DNA of 64,000 bases from PNAI01 sp035501735 (GTDB lineage: Bacteria > Pseudomonadota > Alphaproteobacteria > Rhizobiales > Xanthobacteraceae): assembly GCA_035501735.1 (NCBI GenBank), contig DATJVR010000064.1, positions 111,857 through 175,856 of the forward strand, given 5' to 3'. Under the pieces are notes generated by a model that saw only the letters and a list, made by a program, of their open reading frames with translations, was not told the origin of the DNA and did no database searches. The translations under genes were made by a program, and so were the position numbers. Position 1 is the stretch's first letter. Every line of letters begins with the position of its first letter. Below are positions 49,076 to 57,910 of the stretch, in pieces.

Positions 49076-50044
49076 ATGAGCGACAAACAATCAAGTTCCG
49101 ACTATCAAGCACAAATCCCCACCCCTGCCCATCCCGACAGACGACGCGAACCGCTCCCATGGCATCAGCCGAAGCCGGCGGAAGACGATCCTGAAGCTTC
49201 GCGTCGTGTACAGGGACTCTTGCGAAATCCGAATTACCTGCCGGCGGAAGACGACAAAGGTTTCCTCGGACGAGATGAACTTCGGGGCGTGCGCCTGCAA
49301 ATCGAATATCTGAAACCCGAAATTCTGCTTGAACACCACCGTATCCGCCACACCATTGTGGTTTACGGCAGCACGCGTATTTGTGAGCCCGCCGCCGCAC
49401 AGCGGAAGATCGCAAAATTACGCACGGCGCTTGCCGACGATCCTGGCAATACCGAGCTGACGGCTCGGATCAAGATTGCTGAGCGGGTTCTGGCCAACAG
49501 TCAATTTTATGATATTGCGCGAGAGTTTGGGCGTCTCGTCGGCAAAGCCAACGAAAATCGCCATGGGCACTATACTGTCATCATGACTGGTGGCGGACCG
49601 GGAATCATGGAGGCCGCCAACCGCGGCGCCTTCGACGTCGGAGCGAAAAATGTCGGCCTGAATATCAATTTGCCCCATGAGCAATATCCAAATCCTTACA
49701 TTACGCCCGAGCTATGCTTCAGTTTTCATTATTTCGCGTTGCGGAAGCTGCATTTACTTCTTCGCGCGCGAGCATTGGTCGTCTTTCCGGGCGGCTATGG
49801 CACGTTTGATGAGCTTTTCGAAGTTCTCACATTGATCCAGACCCGCAAGATCAAACCGATTCCCGTAGTACTTGTGGGCGAAAAGTATTGGCGGCGGGCG
49901 ATTGATTTTGAATTTCTTGTCGATGAAGGCGTCATCGACCGAGAGGATCGCGAGCTTTTCTGGTTTGCCGAAACCGCAGAGGAGATTTGGAACGGCATCC
50001 TGCACTGGCACACCGCCAGCGGTGAACCGCTCGGCACTTTGTGA
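49076..50044 (+). CDS. LOG family protein (Rossmann-fold nucleotide-binding, TIGR00730-like)
   Basis: A 322-aa protein. The Pro-rich N-terminal 100 residues are not conserved. The core has TIVVYGSTRICEPAAAQRKI, YTVIMTGGGPGIMEAANRGA and the LOG motif VVFPGGYGTFDELFEVLTLI. LOG enzymes hydrolyse nucleoside-5'-monophosphates to free base and ribose-5-phosphate; many are misannotated as lysine decarboxylase. It would supply ribose-5-phosphate to PRPP synthetase. GGGGGAGGAAG directly precedes 49076, which excludes the longer frame from 48974. Confidence 0.9.
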   Translation: MSDKQSSSDYQAQIPTPAHPDRRREPLPWHQPKPAEDDPEASRRVQGLLRNPNYLPAEDDKGFLGRDELRGVRLQIEYLKPEILLEHHRIRHTIVVYGSTRICEPAAAQRKIAKLRTALADDPGNTELTARIKIAERVLANSQFYDIAREFGRLVGKANENRHGHYTVIMTGGGPGIMEAANRGAFDVGAKNVGLNINLPHEQYPNPYITPELCFSFHYFALRKLHLLLRARALVVFPGGYGTFDELFEVLTLIQTRKIKPIPVVLVGEKYWRRAIDFEFLVDEGVIDREDRELFWFAETAEEIWNGILHWHTASGEPLGTL

Positions 50045-50108
50045 GATGGGTCAGTGCGTCATTCGCAGATAACGGTCATTTTTGAAACGAGGATCCGGAG
50101 GTGAAGAA

Positions 50109-50122
50109 TTGATCTTGATCAA
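50109..50122. promoter_or_regulatory. FixK/FNR-type box
   Basis: TTGATCTTGATCAA, 40 bp before the 36-aa membrane peptide gene. Confidence 0.75.
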
Positions 50123-50162
50123 ATTCGATCGATCCGAGTGATGATAAAGGATTGATTGTGCC

Positions 50163-50273
50163 ATGTTGACCTCCAGACCCGAACTCGCAGACTTCCCCCA
50201 AACCGCAGCTATCGGACTTTGGGTTATCATTATAGGAATTGTGATAGGCGCATATCTCGCAATTGCCATCTAG
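50163..50273 (+). CDS. 36-aa single-pass membrane peptide
   Basis: Reads MLTSRPELADFPQTAAIGLW, then VIIIGIVIGAYLAIAI and a stop. A short polar N-terminus is followed by one membrane helix that runs to the C-terminus. AAAGGA lies 10 bp before the ATG and a FixK box ahead of it. The size and topology resemble small accessory subunits of oxidases or stress membrane peptides. No homologue is recognised; called on box, ribosome binding site and clean hydrophobic helix. Confidence 0.6.
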   Translation: MLTSRPELADFPQTAAIGLWVIIIGIVIGAYLAIAI

Positions 50274-50386
50274 GAATTTTTTACACATCGGGAGTGGTGT
50301 TCAGATTAACTTGGATTTTCAAAAGGTACCTTTCACGGCAAGCTAATCATAAGCTACGGCCGCCATTCTCGTTCGCAAATTTTAGG

Positions 50387-51493
50387 CTAGCGCCAGCGCC
50401 GTGTCGCTGCCGCCGCGCGCACCCTTGTCTCTGCCAGCGCAAGCGCCGCGGCGCGCGGCAGCATGCGACCACTTCGGCTGTTTTCCAGGACCAGCCGGGT
50501 GTTGGCGCGAATGCGCTCGTCAATGTAGTCGAACGCTGCCCGTTGCGTGCCGCCGCGGTATTCGATCGAGGCGCAGATCACGCCGCCGGCATTGGCGATG
50601 AAATCGGGCACCACCAGGATGCCGTTCTTATGCAGCATCGCTTCGGCATCCGCCGTGCAGGGAATATTCGCCCCTTGCGGCATCAAGCGTGTCCTCAGGC
50701 GCCCGACATTATCGCTGCGTACCACGTCGGGTCGCGCCGCCGGTATCCAGATGTCGCAGGGAATATCGAGGATGGCGTCGGCATCAAGTTTCTTGCCGCG
50801 TGGGTGGTCGTGCAACGGCCGGCCCGTCTCCTTAAGGCGAATGAGCGCAGCAACATCGAGCCCATCCGCATCCGCCAGCGTGCCGCCGGTGTCGCTTGCT
50901 CCGACCAGTACGGCACCTTTCTCCGCCAGAAAGCGTGCCGCGTGCTTGCCCACCGCTCCAAAACCCTGAACAACGATCCGTGCACCTTTCAGCTCAAGAC
51001 CGATGAAGGTGCGCGCGACGTCGATACAGGCTGCAAGCCCAAAGCCGGTCGCCCCGATCTCATCGAGCGGGATGCCGCCGATGGCAGCGGGCAACCCGAC
51101 CGCGCGGCCGGTTTCATCCTTGATCCAGCCCATGCAGAGCTCATCGGTGCCCATGTCGGGCCCTGGGATGTAATCGGCAATATCGCGGATCGCGCCGCCA
51201 AATGCGCGGATCACGCGTTCCTTTTGCTCCTGCGGCATGCGCGGGTTGCCGAAGATCACCGACTTTCCACCGCCGTGCGGCAGGCCGGCCGCCGCATTCT
51301 TCCACGTCATGGCGCGCGCAAGACGAAAACATTCCTCGACGGAAACATCAGGCGCCATACGCACGCCTCCGACCGCAGGCCCGCATGACGTGTTATCGAC
51401 CACTACGATCGCCTTGAGACCGACTGACGGCCGGTGAATATGGACGATCCGGCTGGGACCAAATTCATCTGCGAGGCGAAATACATCCTCCAC
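50387..51493 (-). CDS. Glu/Leu/Phe/Val dehydrogenase family enzyme
   Basis: A 368-aa NAD(P)-dependent amino-acid dehydrogenase with a GTG start after GGAG. Residues GGVRMAPDVSVEECFRLARA, MTWKNAAAGLPHGGGKSVIF (catalytic Lys) and PGPDMGTDE are conserved; the Rossmann domain has IVVQGFGAVGKHAARFLAEK. Length matches leucine dehydrogenases, while PDMGTDE is closer to glutamate dehydrogenase. It lies 12 bp after the E2 gene of a 2-oxoacid dehydrogenase, so it may deaminate an amino acid whose 2-oxoacid feeds that complex. Confidence 0.88.
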   Translation of the reverse strand: MEDVFRLADEFGPSRIVHIHRPSVGLKAIVVVDNTSCGPAVGGVRMAPDVSVEECFRLARAMTWKNAAAGLPHGGGKSVIFGNPRMPQEQKERVIRAFGGAIRDIADYIPGPDMGTDELCMGWIKDETGRAVGLPAAIGGIPLDEIGATGFGLAACIDVARTFIGLELKGARIVVQGFGAVGKHAARFLAEKGAVLVGASDTGGTLADADGLDVAALIRLKETGRPLHDHPRGKKLDADAILDIPCDIWIPAARPDVVRSDNVGRLRTRLMPQGANIPCTADAEAMLHKNGILVVPDFIANAGGVICASIEYRGGTQRAAFDYIDERIRANTRLVLENSRSGRMLPRAAALALAETRVRAAAATRRWR

Positions 51494-51505
51494 GTTAATC
51501 TCCGG

Positions 51506-52606
51506 TCAGGCTTGACATTCAAGGTCGACGATGACGGCGTGCAGAAATCGCGCCGCTTCCCCGCCGGTGACGGCGCGGTGATCGAAGGACAGTGAAAGCG
51601 GCAATGTGCGATGAACCATGAGATTTCCGGTCGCGCGCGACAGCCGATCCGTGATGCGGCCAGCGCCGAGGATCGCGACCTGCGGCGGCATGATGATGAG
51701 CGAGGCATGTTGCCCGACGATCATGCCGAAATTCGATAGCGTGATCGTCGCGCCCCGAAAATCTTCAGGTACGAGAGTCCGATCTCTTACGCCAGTCTTG
51801 GCCCCCTCGACCCGCTGCCTCCAGCTCTGCGGGTTTGACGCTGCGATGTCATGCACCACCGGCACGAACAGGCCGTCGGGACTGTCGATTGCGAGCCCGA
51901 GGTTGACGTTGGGATTGGGACGCAATGACACGGACGCGGAATCAAAACTCGCGTTCAGCGATGGCTCGACTCGGCAACCGGCGATCAGCGCGCGGATCAA
52001 ACGGCATGTCACATCCTCTTGCGACGACCATGTTTCGATGTCGGCCTCGTCGTGCAAGGTTGCGTGCGCAACCTCGCGCCAGGCGCGTGCCATATTGAGT
52101 GCCATGGTCCGGCGTGCACCACGCAAAGTTTGGGCAAAGTCGCCGCTGCGCGTGGTGTGTCCCGCCGCTTCGATATCGTCCCGCGTGATCGTGCCGTCCG
52201 GGCCGGACGGCTTGACGCGGGCAAGGTCGACGCCGAGCTCTCGGGCGCGGGCGCGAACGGCCGGCGTCGCTCGCGCCATGCCCGGAGAGACGACGGAGGG
52301 CGTCGCGGGAGCGCGCGGGCGCGGCCCGGCCTTGGCGAGCTCGCCGACAACCGTTCCGGTTTCCGCATGCGGGCCTTCTTCGAATGAAAGCAAAGGCGCG
52401 CCGACCTTGACCCGCTCGCCCGCCTGCGCGAGAAATTTTGCAATATGACCGGCCTTTGGCGAGGGAATCTCGACCACGGCCTTCTCGGTTTCGACTGACA
52501 CCAGCGGCTGATCGACCACAACATGGTCGCCCTCGGCAACATGCCAGGCCACAATCTCCGCATCCTGTAGCCCCTCGCCGAGATCGGGCAGATTGAATAT
52601 GCTCAT
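51506..52606 (-). CDS. Lipoyl-containing acyltransferase (E2) of a 2-oxoacid dehydrogenase complex (set 2)
   Basis: A 366-aa E2. The lipoyl domain has FNLPDLGEGLQDAEIVAWHV and VETEKAVVEIPSP with the lipoyl Lys. A subunit-binding domain follows (ATPAVRARARELGVDLARVK), then the catalytic domain with ITLSNFGMIVGQHASLIIMP and LSLSFDHRAVTGGEAARFLH. The usual HRxxDG is HRAVTGG, so the Asp of the HxxxDG motif is replaced by Thr/Gly. It overlaps E1 beta by 4 bp. Confidence 0.88.
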   Translation of the reverse strand: MSIFNLPDLGEGLQDAEIVAWHVAEGDHVVVDQPLVSVETEKAVVEIPSPKAGHIAKFLAQAGERVKVGAPLLSFEEGPHAETGTVVGELAKAGPRPRAPATPSVVSPGMARATPAVRARARELGVDLARVKPSGPDGTITRDDIEAAGHTTRSGDFAQTLRGARRTMALNMARAWREVAHATLHDEADIETWSSQEDVTCRLIRALIAGCRVEPSLNASFDSASVSLRPNPNVNLGLAIDSPDGLFVPVVHDIAASNPQSWRQRVEGAKTGVRDRTLVPEDFRGATITLSNFGMIVGQHASLIIMPPQVAILGAGRITDRLSRATGNLMVHRTLPLSLSFDHRAVTGGEAARFLHAVIVDLECQA

Positions 52607-53583
52607 GTATAGGCCATTGTGCGCCGGGCGGCCGCCACGACCCGGCCGACATTGGGCATGTAATAGGCTTCCGTCCGCGGATAAGGCATCATGGTGTCAT
52701 AGCCGGCGACGCGCTCGACCGGCGCCAGCAAGCTCGTAAGTCCCTGGCTCGCGACGCGAGCGGCAATCTCCGCACCGTAGCCGCAAGTCATCGGCGCTTC
52801 ATAGACGATCACCAATCGGCCGGTACGCGCGACCGAGTCGAGAATCGTGGCGCTGTCGAGCGGCTTCAGTGTTGCCACGTCGATGACTTCAGCATCAATA
52901 TTTTCCCCTGCCAGTTGCTCTGCAGCCTCGATCGTCTCTTTGATCATCGCTCCCCATGACACCAGCGTCACGTCGCGCCCAGTACGCAGGATGAAGCACC
53001 GGTCCAGCGATGTCCCTTCGCCGGTGTCGCTAACGTCTTCTCGTACCGCGCGATAAAGCCTTGTCGGTTCAAGGAATACGACCGGATCGGGATCGCGGAT
53101 CGCCGACAACAGGAGACCGTAGGCGCGGGCGGGCGACGACGGAACCACAACCTTGAGGCCAGGAATATGCGCAAACATCGCCTCGGGACTTTCCGAATGA
53201 TGTTCAGGTGCCTTGATTCCTCCGCCCGCTGGCGAGCGCAGCACCATCGGGCAACTCAGCCGGCCCCGGCTGCGCGCACGCAGTCGCGATGCGTGATTGA
53301 TGAGCTGATCGATGCAGCTATAAGCGAATCCCGTGAATTGTATTTCGGCCACCGGACGAAATCCTTGCGCGGCCAATCCAATTGAAACGCCGGCAATGGC
53401 TGCTTCCGCCAAAGGCGTATCGAGTACTCGCCATTCGCCGTACCGCTGAAGCAAGCCATCGGTCGCACGGAATACCCCGCCATCAATGCCGACATCTTCG
53501 CCGAGTACGAGCACGCGATCATCATCCGCCATCGCCCGTCTGAGCGCCAGATTGATTGCTTGAACCAGGCTCAGCTCCGGCAT
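52603..53583 (-). CDS. 2-oxoacid dehydrogenase E1 component, beta subunit (set 2)
   Basis: A 326-aa protein: ELSLVQAINLALRRAMADDD, VLVLGEDVGIDGGVFRATDG, DTPLAEAAIAGVSIGLAAQG, SPEAMFAHIPGLKVVVPSSP and VIVYEAPMTCGYGAEIAARV. It is closer to Gram-positive or branched-chain-type E1 beta than set 1. Forms E1 with the gene at 53593. Substrate may be pyruvate, acetoin or a branched 2-oxoacid. Confidence 0.9.
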   Translation of the reverse strand: MPELSLVQAINLALRRAMADDDRVLVLGEDVGIDGGVFRATDGLLQRYGEWRVLDTPLAEAAIAGVSIGLAAQGFRPVAEIQFTGFAYSCIDQLINHASRLRARSRGRLSCPMVLRSPAGGGIKAPEHHSESPEAMFAHIPGLKVVVPSSPARAYGLLLSAIRDPDPVVFLEPTRLYRAVREDVSDTGEGTSLDRCFILRTGRDVTLVSWGAMIKETIEAAEQLAGENIDAEVIDVATLKPLDSATILDSVARTGRLVIVYEAPMTCGYGAEIAARVASQGLTSLLAPVERVAGYDTMMPYPRTEAYYMPNVGRVVAAARRTMAYT

Positions 53584-53592
53584 GTCGCAACC

Positions 53593-54654
53593 CTATGCAG
53601 AGGAATCCGCGATCATGCGCTGTGCGACAAGATCGGCCGGGGCTGTCGCATAAACCTGGTCGAACATCGACGTCAGTTGTTGCGGTGGGATCGCGAGATA
53701 TTCATCAGCAGCCGTTTCGACAGCACGGTTGCATTCCTGCAACAACGCGTCTTCCTTGCCCCGGTCCCAAAGTTTCGAATGCGTAAGATAATTGCGCAAT
53801 CTTGCGAGCGGCTCGAACGGCCAATGCCGGCTGACTTCGGCATCATCGCGATAGCGGCTCGCATCGTCAGCGGTGGTGTGGTCGCACAGCCGATAGGTGA
53901 CGGCTTCAATCAACGTCGGGCCCTCAGCCTCGCGCGCCCGCTCTAGCGCACGCTGGGTCGCAGCGCGGATCGCGATGACGTCGTTGCCGTCGACCTGCTC
54001 GCCGGGCATGCCCGCGGCAACAGCCTTCTGGGCAAGCGTGTGCGCTGCCGTTTGTTTTTCCAGAGGCACCGAAATAGACCAACCGTTGTTGTTGATGACA
54101 AAGACTGCAGGCACTTTCCACACGCCCGCCATGTTCAGCGCCTCGGCCACGTCGCCTTTGGAGGTCGCGCCGTCGCCGAAGACGCAGACCGCCGCCCGCT
54201 TTTCTCCGCGAAGTCGAAAGGCGAGCGCAACTCCAACAGCGTGCGGCGCGTGCGATCCAACCGGGACACAATTCGGAAAGTCTTCGCGCGGCCCTGAGAA
54301 ATCATTGCCGCGTTCGTCGCCGCCCCAATACAGGAACAGCTCTTTGATCGTCACTCCGCGCCAGAGTTGCGCCCCATGCTCGCGAAAGCTTGGCAGCAGC
54401 ACGTCGTTTGGCTGCATCGCCGCCGCAATACCGACACCGATTGCCTCCTGTCCAAGCGATGAAGCATAAGTACCGAGCCGGCCCGTGCGTTGTAGCGCAA
54501 TGGCCTTGGTGTCGAAGGCGCGTGTCAGAACCAACGCGCGGTAGAGTTTGACGAGTTCGTTCGTGTCTCGCGCAAAATCCGGCAGCGGCGAGGTCACCAA
54601 GCCTTCATGATTGAGAACCTGATGCAGATTCGACGTGGATGTCGAAGGGGTCAT
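53593..54654 (-). CDS. 2-oxoacid dehydrogenase E1 component, alpha subunit (set 2)
   Basis: A 353-aa ThDP-dependent subunit with LVLTRAFDTKAIALQRTGRL, YASSLGQEAIGVGIAAAM and the ThDP motif FGDGATSKGDVAEALNMAGV ending INNN. Set 2 has its own short N-terminal extension and FGDGATSKG instead of GDGAVAEG, marking a different subfamily from set 1. First gene of the alpha-beta-E2-amino-acid-dehydrogenase operon. No E3 gene present. No FixK box was seen in the 77 bp upstream. Confidence 0.9.
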   Translation of the reverse strand: MTPSTSTSNLHQVLNHEGLVTSPLPDFARDTNELVKLYRALVLTRAFDTKAIALQRTGRLGTYASSLGQEAIGVGIAAAMQPNDVLLPSFREHGAQLWRGVTIKELFLYWGGDERGNDFSGPREDFPNCVPVGSHAPHAVGVALAFRLRGEKRAAVCVFGDGATSKGDVAEALNMAGVWKVPAVFVINNNGWSISVPLEKQTAAHTLAQKAVAAGMPGEQVDGNDVIAIRAATQRALERAREAEGPTLIEAVTYRLCDHTTADDASRYRDDAEVSRHWPFEPLARLRNYLTHSKLWDRGKEDALLQECNRAVETAADEYLAIPPQQLTSMFDQVYATAPADLVAQRMIADSSA

Positions 54655-54731
54655 GGTCAGGCGGTAAGCTTACGTTCTTGGATATCCAACAGTCTCTGTC
54701 TCAGCATCATGGTCTTCAAGCTTGCGTGAGT

Positions 54732-55868
54732 CTACGGCAGAAAACTGCTCTGCTTGGAAAGCTTCTCGGGCAGGTAATTGTCGATGACGTAATTGAGTCC
54801 CCATTTGGCAAGCGCCTGCTGCTCGGCACGAACGCCCATTTTGAGCAATTGCTTGATTGCCGCGATCCACTCGGGGTGCGCCATGATGAAGGGATCGTTC
54901 TGCAGTGCGTCTTGAGCACGTTTGATGTCGGTTGATTCGAGCGGGTGAGTGGCGTCCTCAAGCCCAAAATCGATAATATCCTGCGGGGTGACGCCGAGAA
55001 ACCGCGCGCGCGGGACGCAGATGAAGCGATTTATATGAGCAGCATTGCCCGAACCCACTTTGAGCGTTCGGTAGATATTCGCAAATCCATAGGGATCGCA
55101 ATCGACAAAACAGTAGACCGGTAGATTCTGTTTGTCGGACAGAAGGCGAATAAAACGCCGCGTTGCACGGGTCGGTACCCCGCCCATCTCCACGATGATG
55201 CACCGCGCAGTTTCCCAGAACCGATGGTTATTGAGGCGCTGAAACATGCCGCCGGTTTCTATGGCCAGCACGAAACGCGCATCGGTGCGGAAGCTTAAAT
55301 GTTCGACCGAGCGCGGAATGCTGTAGGCCCCGCTACCCAGATTGGCGCAGTCGACCTCGATGGTGTCTCCGGTCGCGGGGTTTCTGTCGACGACGGTGAG
55401 CCGGCCCGCGACCGAGCCGCCGTGGGATTCGGGATAAAAGCGCAGCTGTTCGCGTGACAGCCCGTGCACCGACGCCATCGCCTCAATGTCATCCATGATG
55501 GCATCCGACTCGGCCTGTTCGTCGAAGCGGCAATCACCCCAGTTCTTGCTGATGTAATAAACCTCGCGCTTGGTGGCATAATCGTCATGCTCGACCATCC
55601 CCCGTGAGGTTGCCATCAAGCGAAGGGTCTGCGCGAATGACCGGGCGGTGTTTACCGTCAACGTGCGCACCTTGCGCACGTCGCCAAGCTCGAAATAACC
55701 CTTCGCTTCATCATATTTCACGTTGTCGAGACTACGGACCGGGAACTTAATGCTCGGCAGTTTTCCGCTCTTGATGTTTGTGCGGACCTGCTCGGCAATC
55801 GATTCAATAACTGAAATGGTTTTCGCATCCAGTTCGCTGCGCGTGGCTTCGGAACTATTCTTTTTCAT
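54732..55868 (-). CDS. top6A: DNA topoisomerase VI subunit A (Spo11-like)
   Basis: A 378-aa protein. The 5Y-CAP DNA-gate domain has YATKREVYYISKNWGDCRFD, carrying the catalytic Tyr pair. The Toprim domain shows RCIIVEMGGVPTRATRRFIR (Glu) and LPVYCFVDCDPYGFANIYRT (the DxD). It would cleave both DNA strands through a 5'-phosphotyrosine with subunit B supplying ATP. Its start lies inside the B gene, overlapping by 14 bp. Topo VI is an archaeal and plant enzyme with scattered bacterial carriers. A start at 55868 follows family length (about 370-380). Confidence 0.93.
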   Translation of the reverse strand: MKKNSSEATRSELDAKTISVIESIAEQVRTNIKSGKLPSIKFPVRSLDNVKYDEAKGYFELGDVRKVRTLTVNTARSFAQTLRLMATSRGMVEHDDYATKREVYYISKNWGDCRFDEQAESDAIMDDIEAMASVHGLSREQLRFYPESHGGSVAGRLTVVDRNPATGDTIEVDCANLGSGAYSIPRSVEHLSFRTDARFVLAIETGGMFQRLNNHRFWETARCIIVEMGGVPTRATRRFIRLLSDKQNLPVYCFVDCDPYGFANIYRTLKVGSGNAAHINRFICVPRARFLGVTPQDIIDFGLEDATHPLESTDIKRAQDALQNDPFIMAHPEWIAAIKQLLKMGVRAEQQALAKWGLNYVIDNYLPEKLSKQSSFLP

Positions 55869-57534
55869 GGTTGAGCCTTTGGGCTGTGCGGCTTTCGTGG
55901 AGCACGTGATCGAGCTTCTTCACGGTGGAGTCGCGTTCGTCGTTGGTGAGCGTGAGGATCTCCTGCAGCGCGATGCCAATATGTGGCAGATACTTTTCGA
56001 TGTAAGTGCGCCTGTCATATTCTTCGCGAAGCTGCAATTCGCCGTGCAAATAATGTGCGAGCTTACGCGCACATTGTTGCAGCCCTAATTTGATCTCCTT
56101 GAGGATTTCCGGATAAGGTTCGATCGCCTCTTTGGACTCGGATGTGTAGGGAACCCAAACCGATGCGACATGAACCAGGATCGCCATCGGCGCGATCGGC
56201 AATGCTCCCTTGGGCTGGTGCAGCCCGTAGGCCCGCCAATTCGTTTGGATAATGGCCTTGGTAATGGCGCAGCTCGACTGCTGGTATAGGAGCGGCACGC
56301 GGTTCGCAAAGCGCAGGAGATGAACGGGCTCATCCTTCTCTGCGATCAGGTGTTTCGCAGCGCTTTCTTCATCCGCCGCTTTCTGATGCATGCGGCCGCT
56401 CTTGTCGACTTCAACCTTTGGCTCGTCAGGGCGGCCATAAGCGATGCCGACCTCCACCTGGAACGGGTTGCCGCGGTAGGCTGCGGCCGGTCGAACTGTG
56501 ACGGTATAAAAATCCGCCTCCAGCTCCTTGTGCAGCCCTTCCAGGAGCTGCTTCTCGCCGATCGGAACGATGCAATCAGTCCGCGGCGCTTGCACGCGCG
56601 TATTTTTGATTGCCTTATGCAGCGCGTTCGCCTGCGAATGCGCGATATGTGTCGGATAGGATCGATCGCTCAACGGCTTACCGGCCTGCTCTATGATCTT
56701 GAGCGCCGTTTTCTTTCCCACGCAGGAAAACTCATCGACGAGAAACCGCAACAGCGTGCGGCTTGAAGTATTGTTCAACATCTGAATGAGCCGGCCGAGC
56801 TCAATGCCGTGCGGATGCGGTTTGATTTCCCGCGGTAGGGGCGGAAGCGTTTTGGTGCTGCGGGCAAAACGAATCTCCTGTCCCTGCGGATCCTGATAGA
56901 TGATTGTCACATGCGGATTGGCGATCGCGACTTGCTTCAAATAGACTTCGACTGAATGCGGCCCCTTTTGATAGTGGCCCTCCATCTCCATTTCGACACG
57001 CGTCCCGTGACGCCGGTCCCATTCCATCCGTTTCTTCTTGTGGATGTCCGGTCGATTTTTGGCCGTATCGATCGACACATACATTTCCGACGCAAGCTTG
57101 TCGCCCTTGACGCGACTGATGATATGCAACGGCTTGCCGACGGTGAGTTGCCCGTACATTCCCGCAGCCGAGATGCCCATTCCCTGCTGGCCGCGCGACT
57201 GGCTCAGCTTGTGGAATTTCGAGCCATAGAGGAGCTTGCCGAAAATGCGCGCGATCTGGCTCTCGACGATTCCGGGGCCGTTATCCTCGACAATGACTCG
57301 CGACTTTCCGTAACGATCGCGCACCTGCACAATGATTTCCGGGAGTATCCCGGCTTCCTCGCAGGCATCGAGCGCATTGTCCACCGCCTCTTTGACGGCA
57401 GTGACCAACGCCTTGGCAGGCGTATCAAATCCGAGCAGGTGACGATTCTTTAGAAAAAACTCCGAAACGGAAATTTCACGCTGCCGACTCGCCATTTCAA
57501 TGGCGGTAGCAGGTGCGGATTGCCTCTTGGTCAT
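55855..57534 (-). CDS. top6B: DNA topoisomerase VI subunit B
   Basis: A 559-aa GHKL ATPase. Bergerat motifs: KEAVDNALDACEEAGIL (N box), IVEDNGPGIVESQIARIFGK (G1), SRGQQGMGISAAGMYGQL (G2), and the transducer-domain Lys region VPIGEKQLLEGLHKELEADF with FTVTVRPA-like YTVTVRPAAAYRG. An N-terminal STAND of FFLKNRHLLGFDTPAKALVT is conserved. It clamps and powers strand passage with subunit A. A FixK box lies 77 bp upstream, the first hint that topology control by Topo VI might be oxygen-regulated. Confidence 0.95.
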   Translation of the reverse strand: MTKRQSAPATAIEMASRQREISVSEFFLKNRHLLGFDTPAKALVTAVKEAVDNALDACEEAGILPEIIVQVRDRYGKSRVIVEDNGPGIVESQIARIFGKLLYGSKFHKLSQSRGQQGMGISAAGMYGQLTVGKPLHIISRVKGDKLASEMYVSIDTAKNRPDIHKKKRMEWDRRHGTRVEMEMEGHYQKGPHSVEVYLKQVAIANPHVTIIYQDPQGQEIRFARSTKTLPPLPREIKPHPHGIELGRLIQMLNNTSSRTLLRFLVDEFSCVGKKTALKIIEQAGKPLSDRSYPTHIAHSQANALHKAIKNTRVQAPRTDCIVPIGEKQLLEGLHKELEADFYTVTVRPAAAYRGNPFQVEVGIAYGRPDEPKVEVDKSGRMHQKAADEESAAKHLIAEKDEPVHLLRFANRVPLLYQQSSCAITKAIIQTNWRAYGLHQPKGALPIAPMAILVHVASVWVPYTSESKEAIEPYPEILKEIKLGLQQCARKLAHYLHGELQLREEYDRRTYIEKYLPHIGIALQEILTLTNDERDSTVKKLDHVLHESRTAQRLNHEKE

Positions 57535-57610
57535 AGTTCAAAAGGCGCATCCTGACGATGCAGCCTACCCTTTGTTGCCTTCACAATTTCAAGATATTGG
57601 CTTTTTGCCA

Positions 57611-57624
57611 TTGACCAAGATCAA
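57611..57624. promoter_or_regulatory. FixK/FNR-type box
   Basis: TTGACCAAGATCAA, 77 bp before top6B (minus strand). Confidence 0.78.
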
Positions 57625-57839
57625 AACAGCCTCAAAGCAAATTTGTCCACTTATCGCAGACTATCTCAGAGAACGAATCGAAAGCTCATATTGCAGGGAC
57701 GCTGGGGGAAAACACGCTATGTCCGGTTTTCCCCGATAGTGACGACACCGCGGGACATTGCGATTCGACCGAATCGGGCCAGAAGCGATTGTCGCAGGCG
57801 ACAGAGTGTTTCAATTACCTCGGTGATGGGAGAAGCCGA

Positions 57840-57853
57840 TTGATCTTTCTCAA
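57840..57853. promoter_or_regulatory. FixK/FNR-type box
   Basis: TTGATCTTTCTCAA, 58 bp before the DUF2267 gene. Identical to the box before the molybdenum hydroxylase. Confidence 0.75.
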
Positions 57854-57910
57854 TTCGCCCATCCCCCTTTCTTGTCAATATTTTCAATCTTCAAAATCAG
57901 GTGCGAAAAC

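Larger units (their letters stand above)
57535..57910. other. Divergent regulatory region between Topo VI and the DUF2267 operon
   Basis: About 375 bp without a convincing gene. It holds two FixK boxes (57611-57624 and 57840-57853), one near each start codon. Short open frames here show no family signature. Confidence 0.6.
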
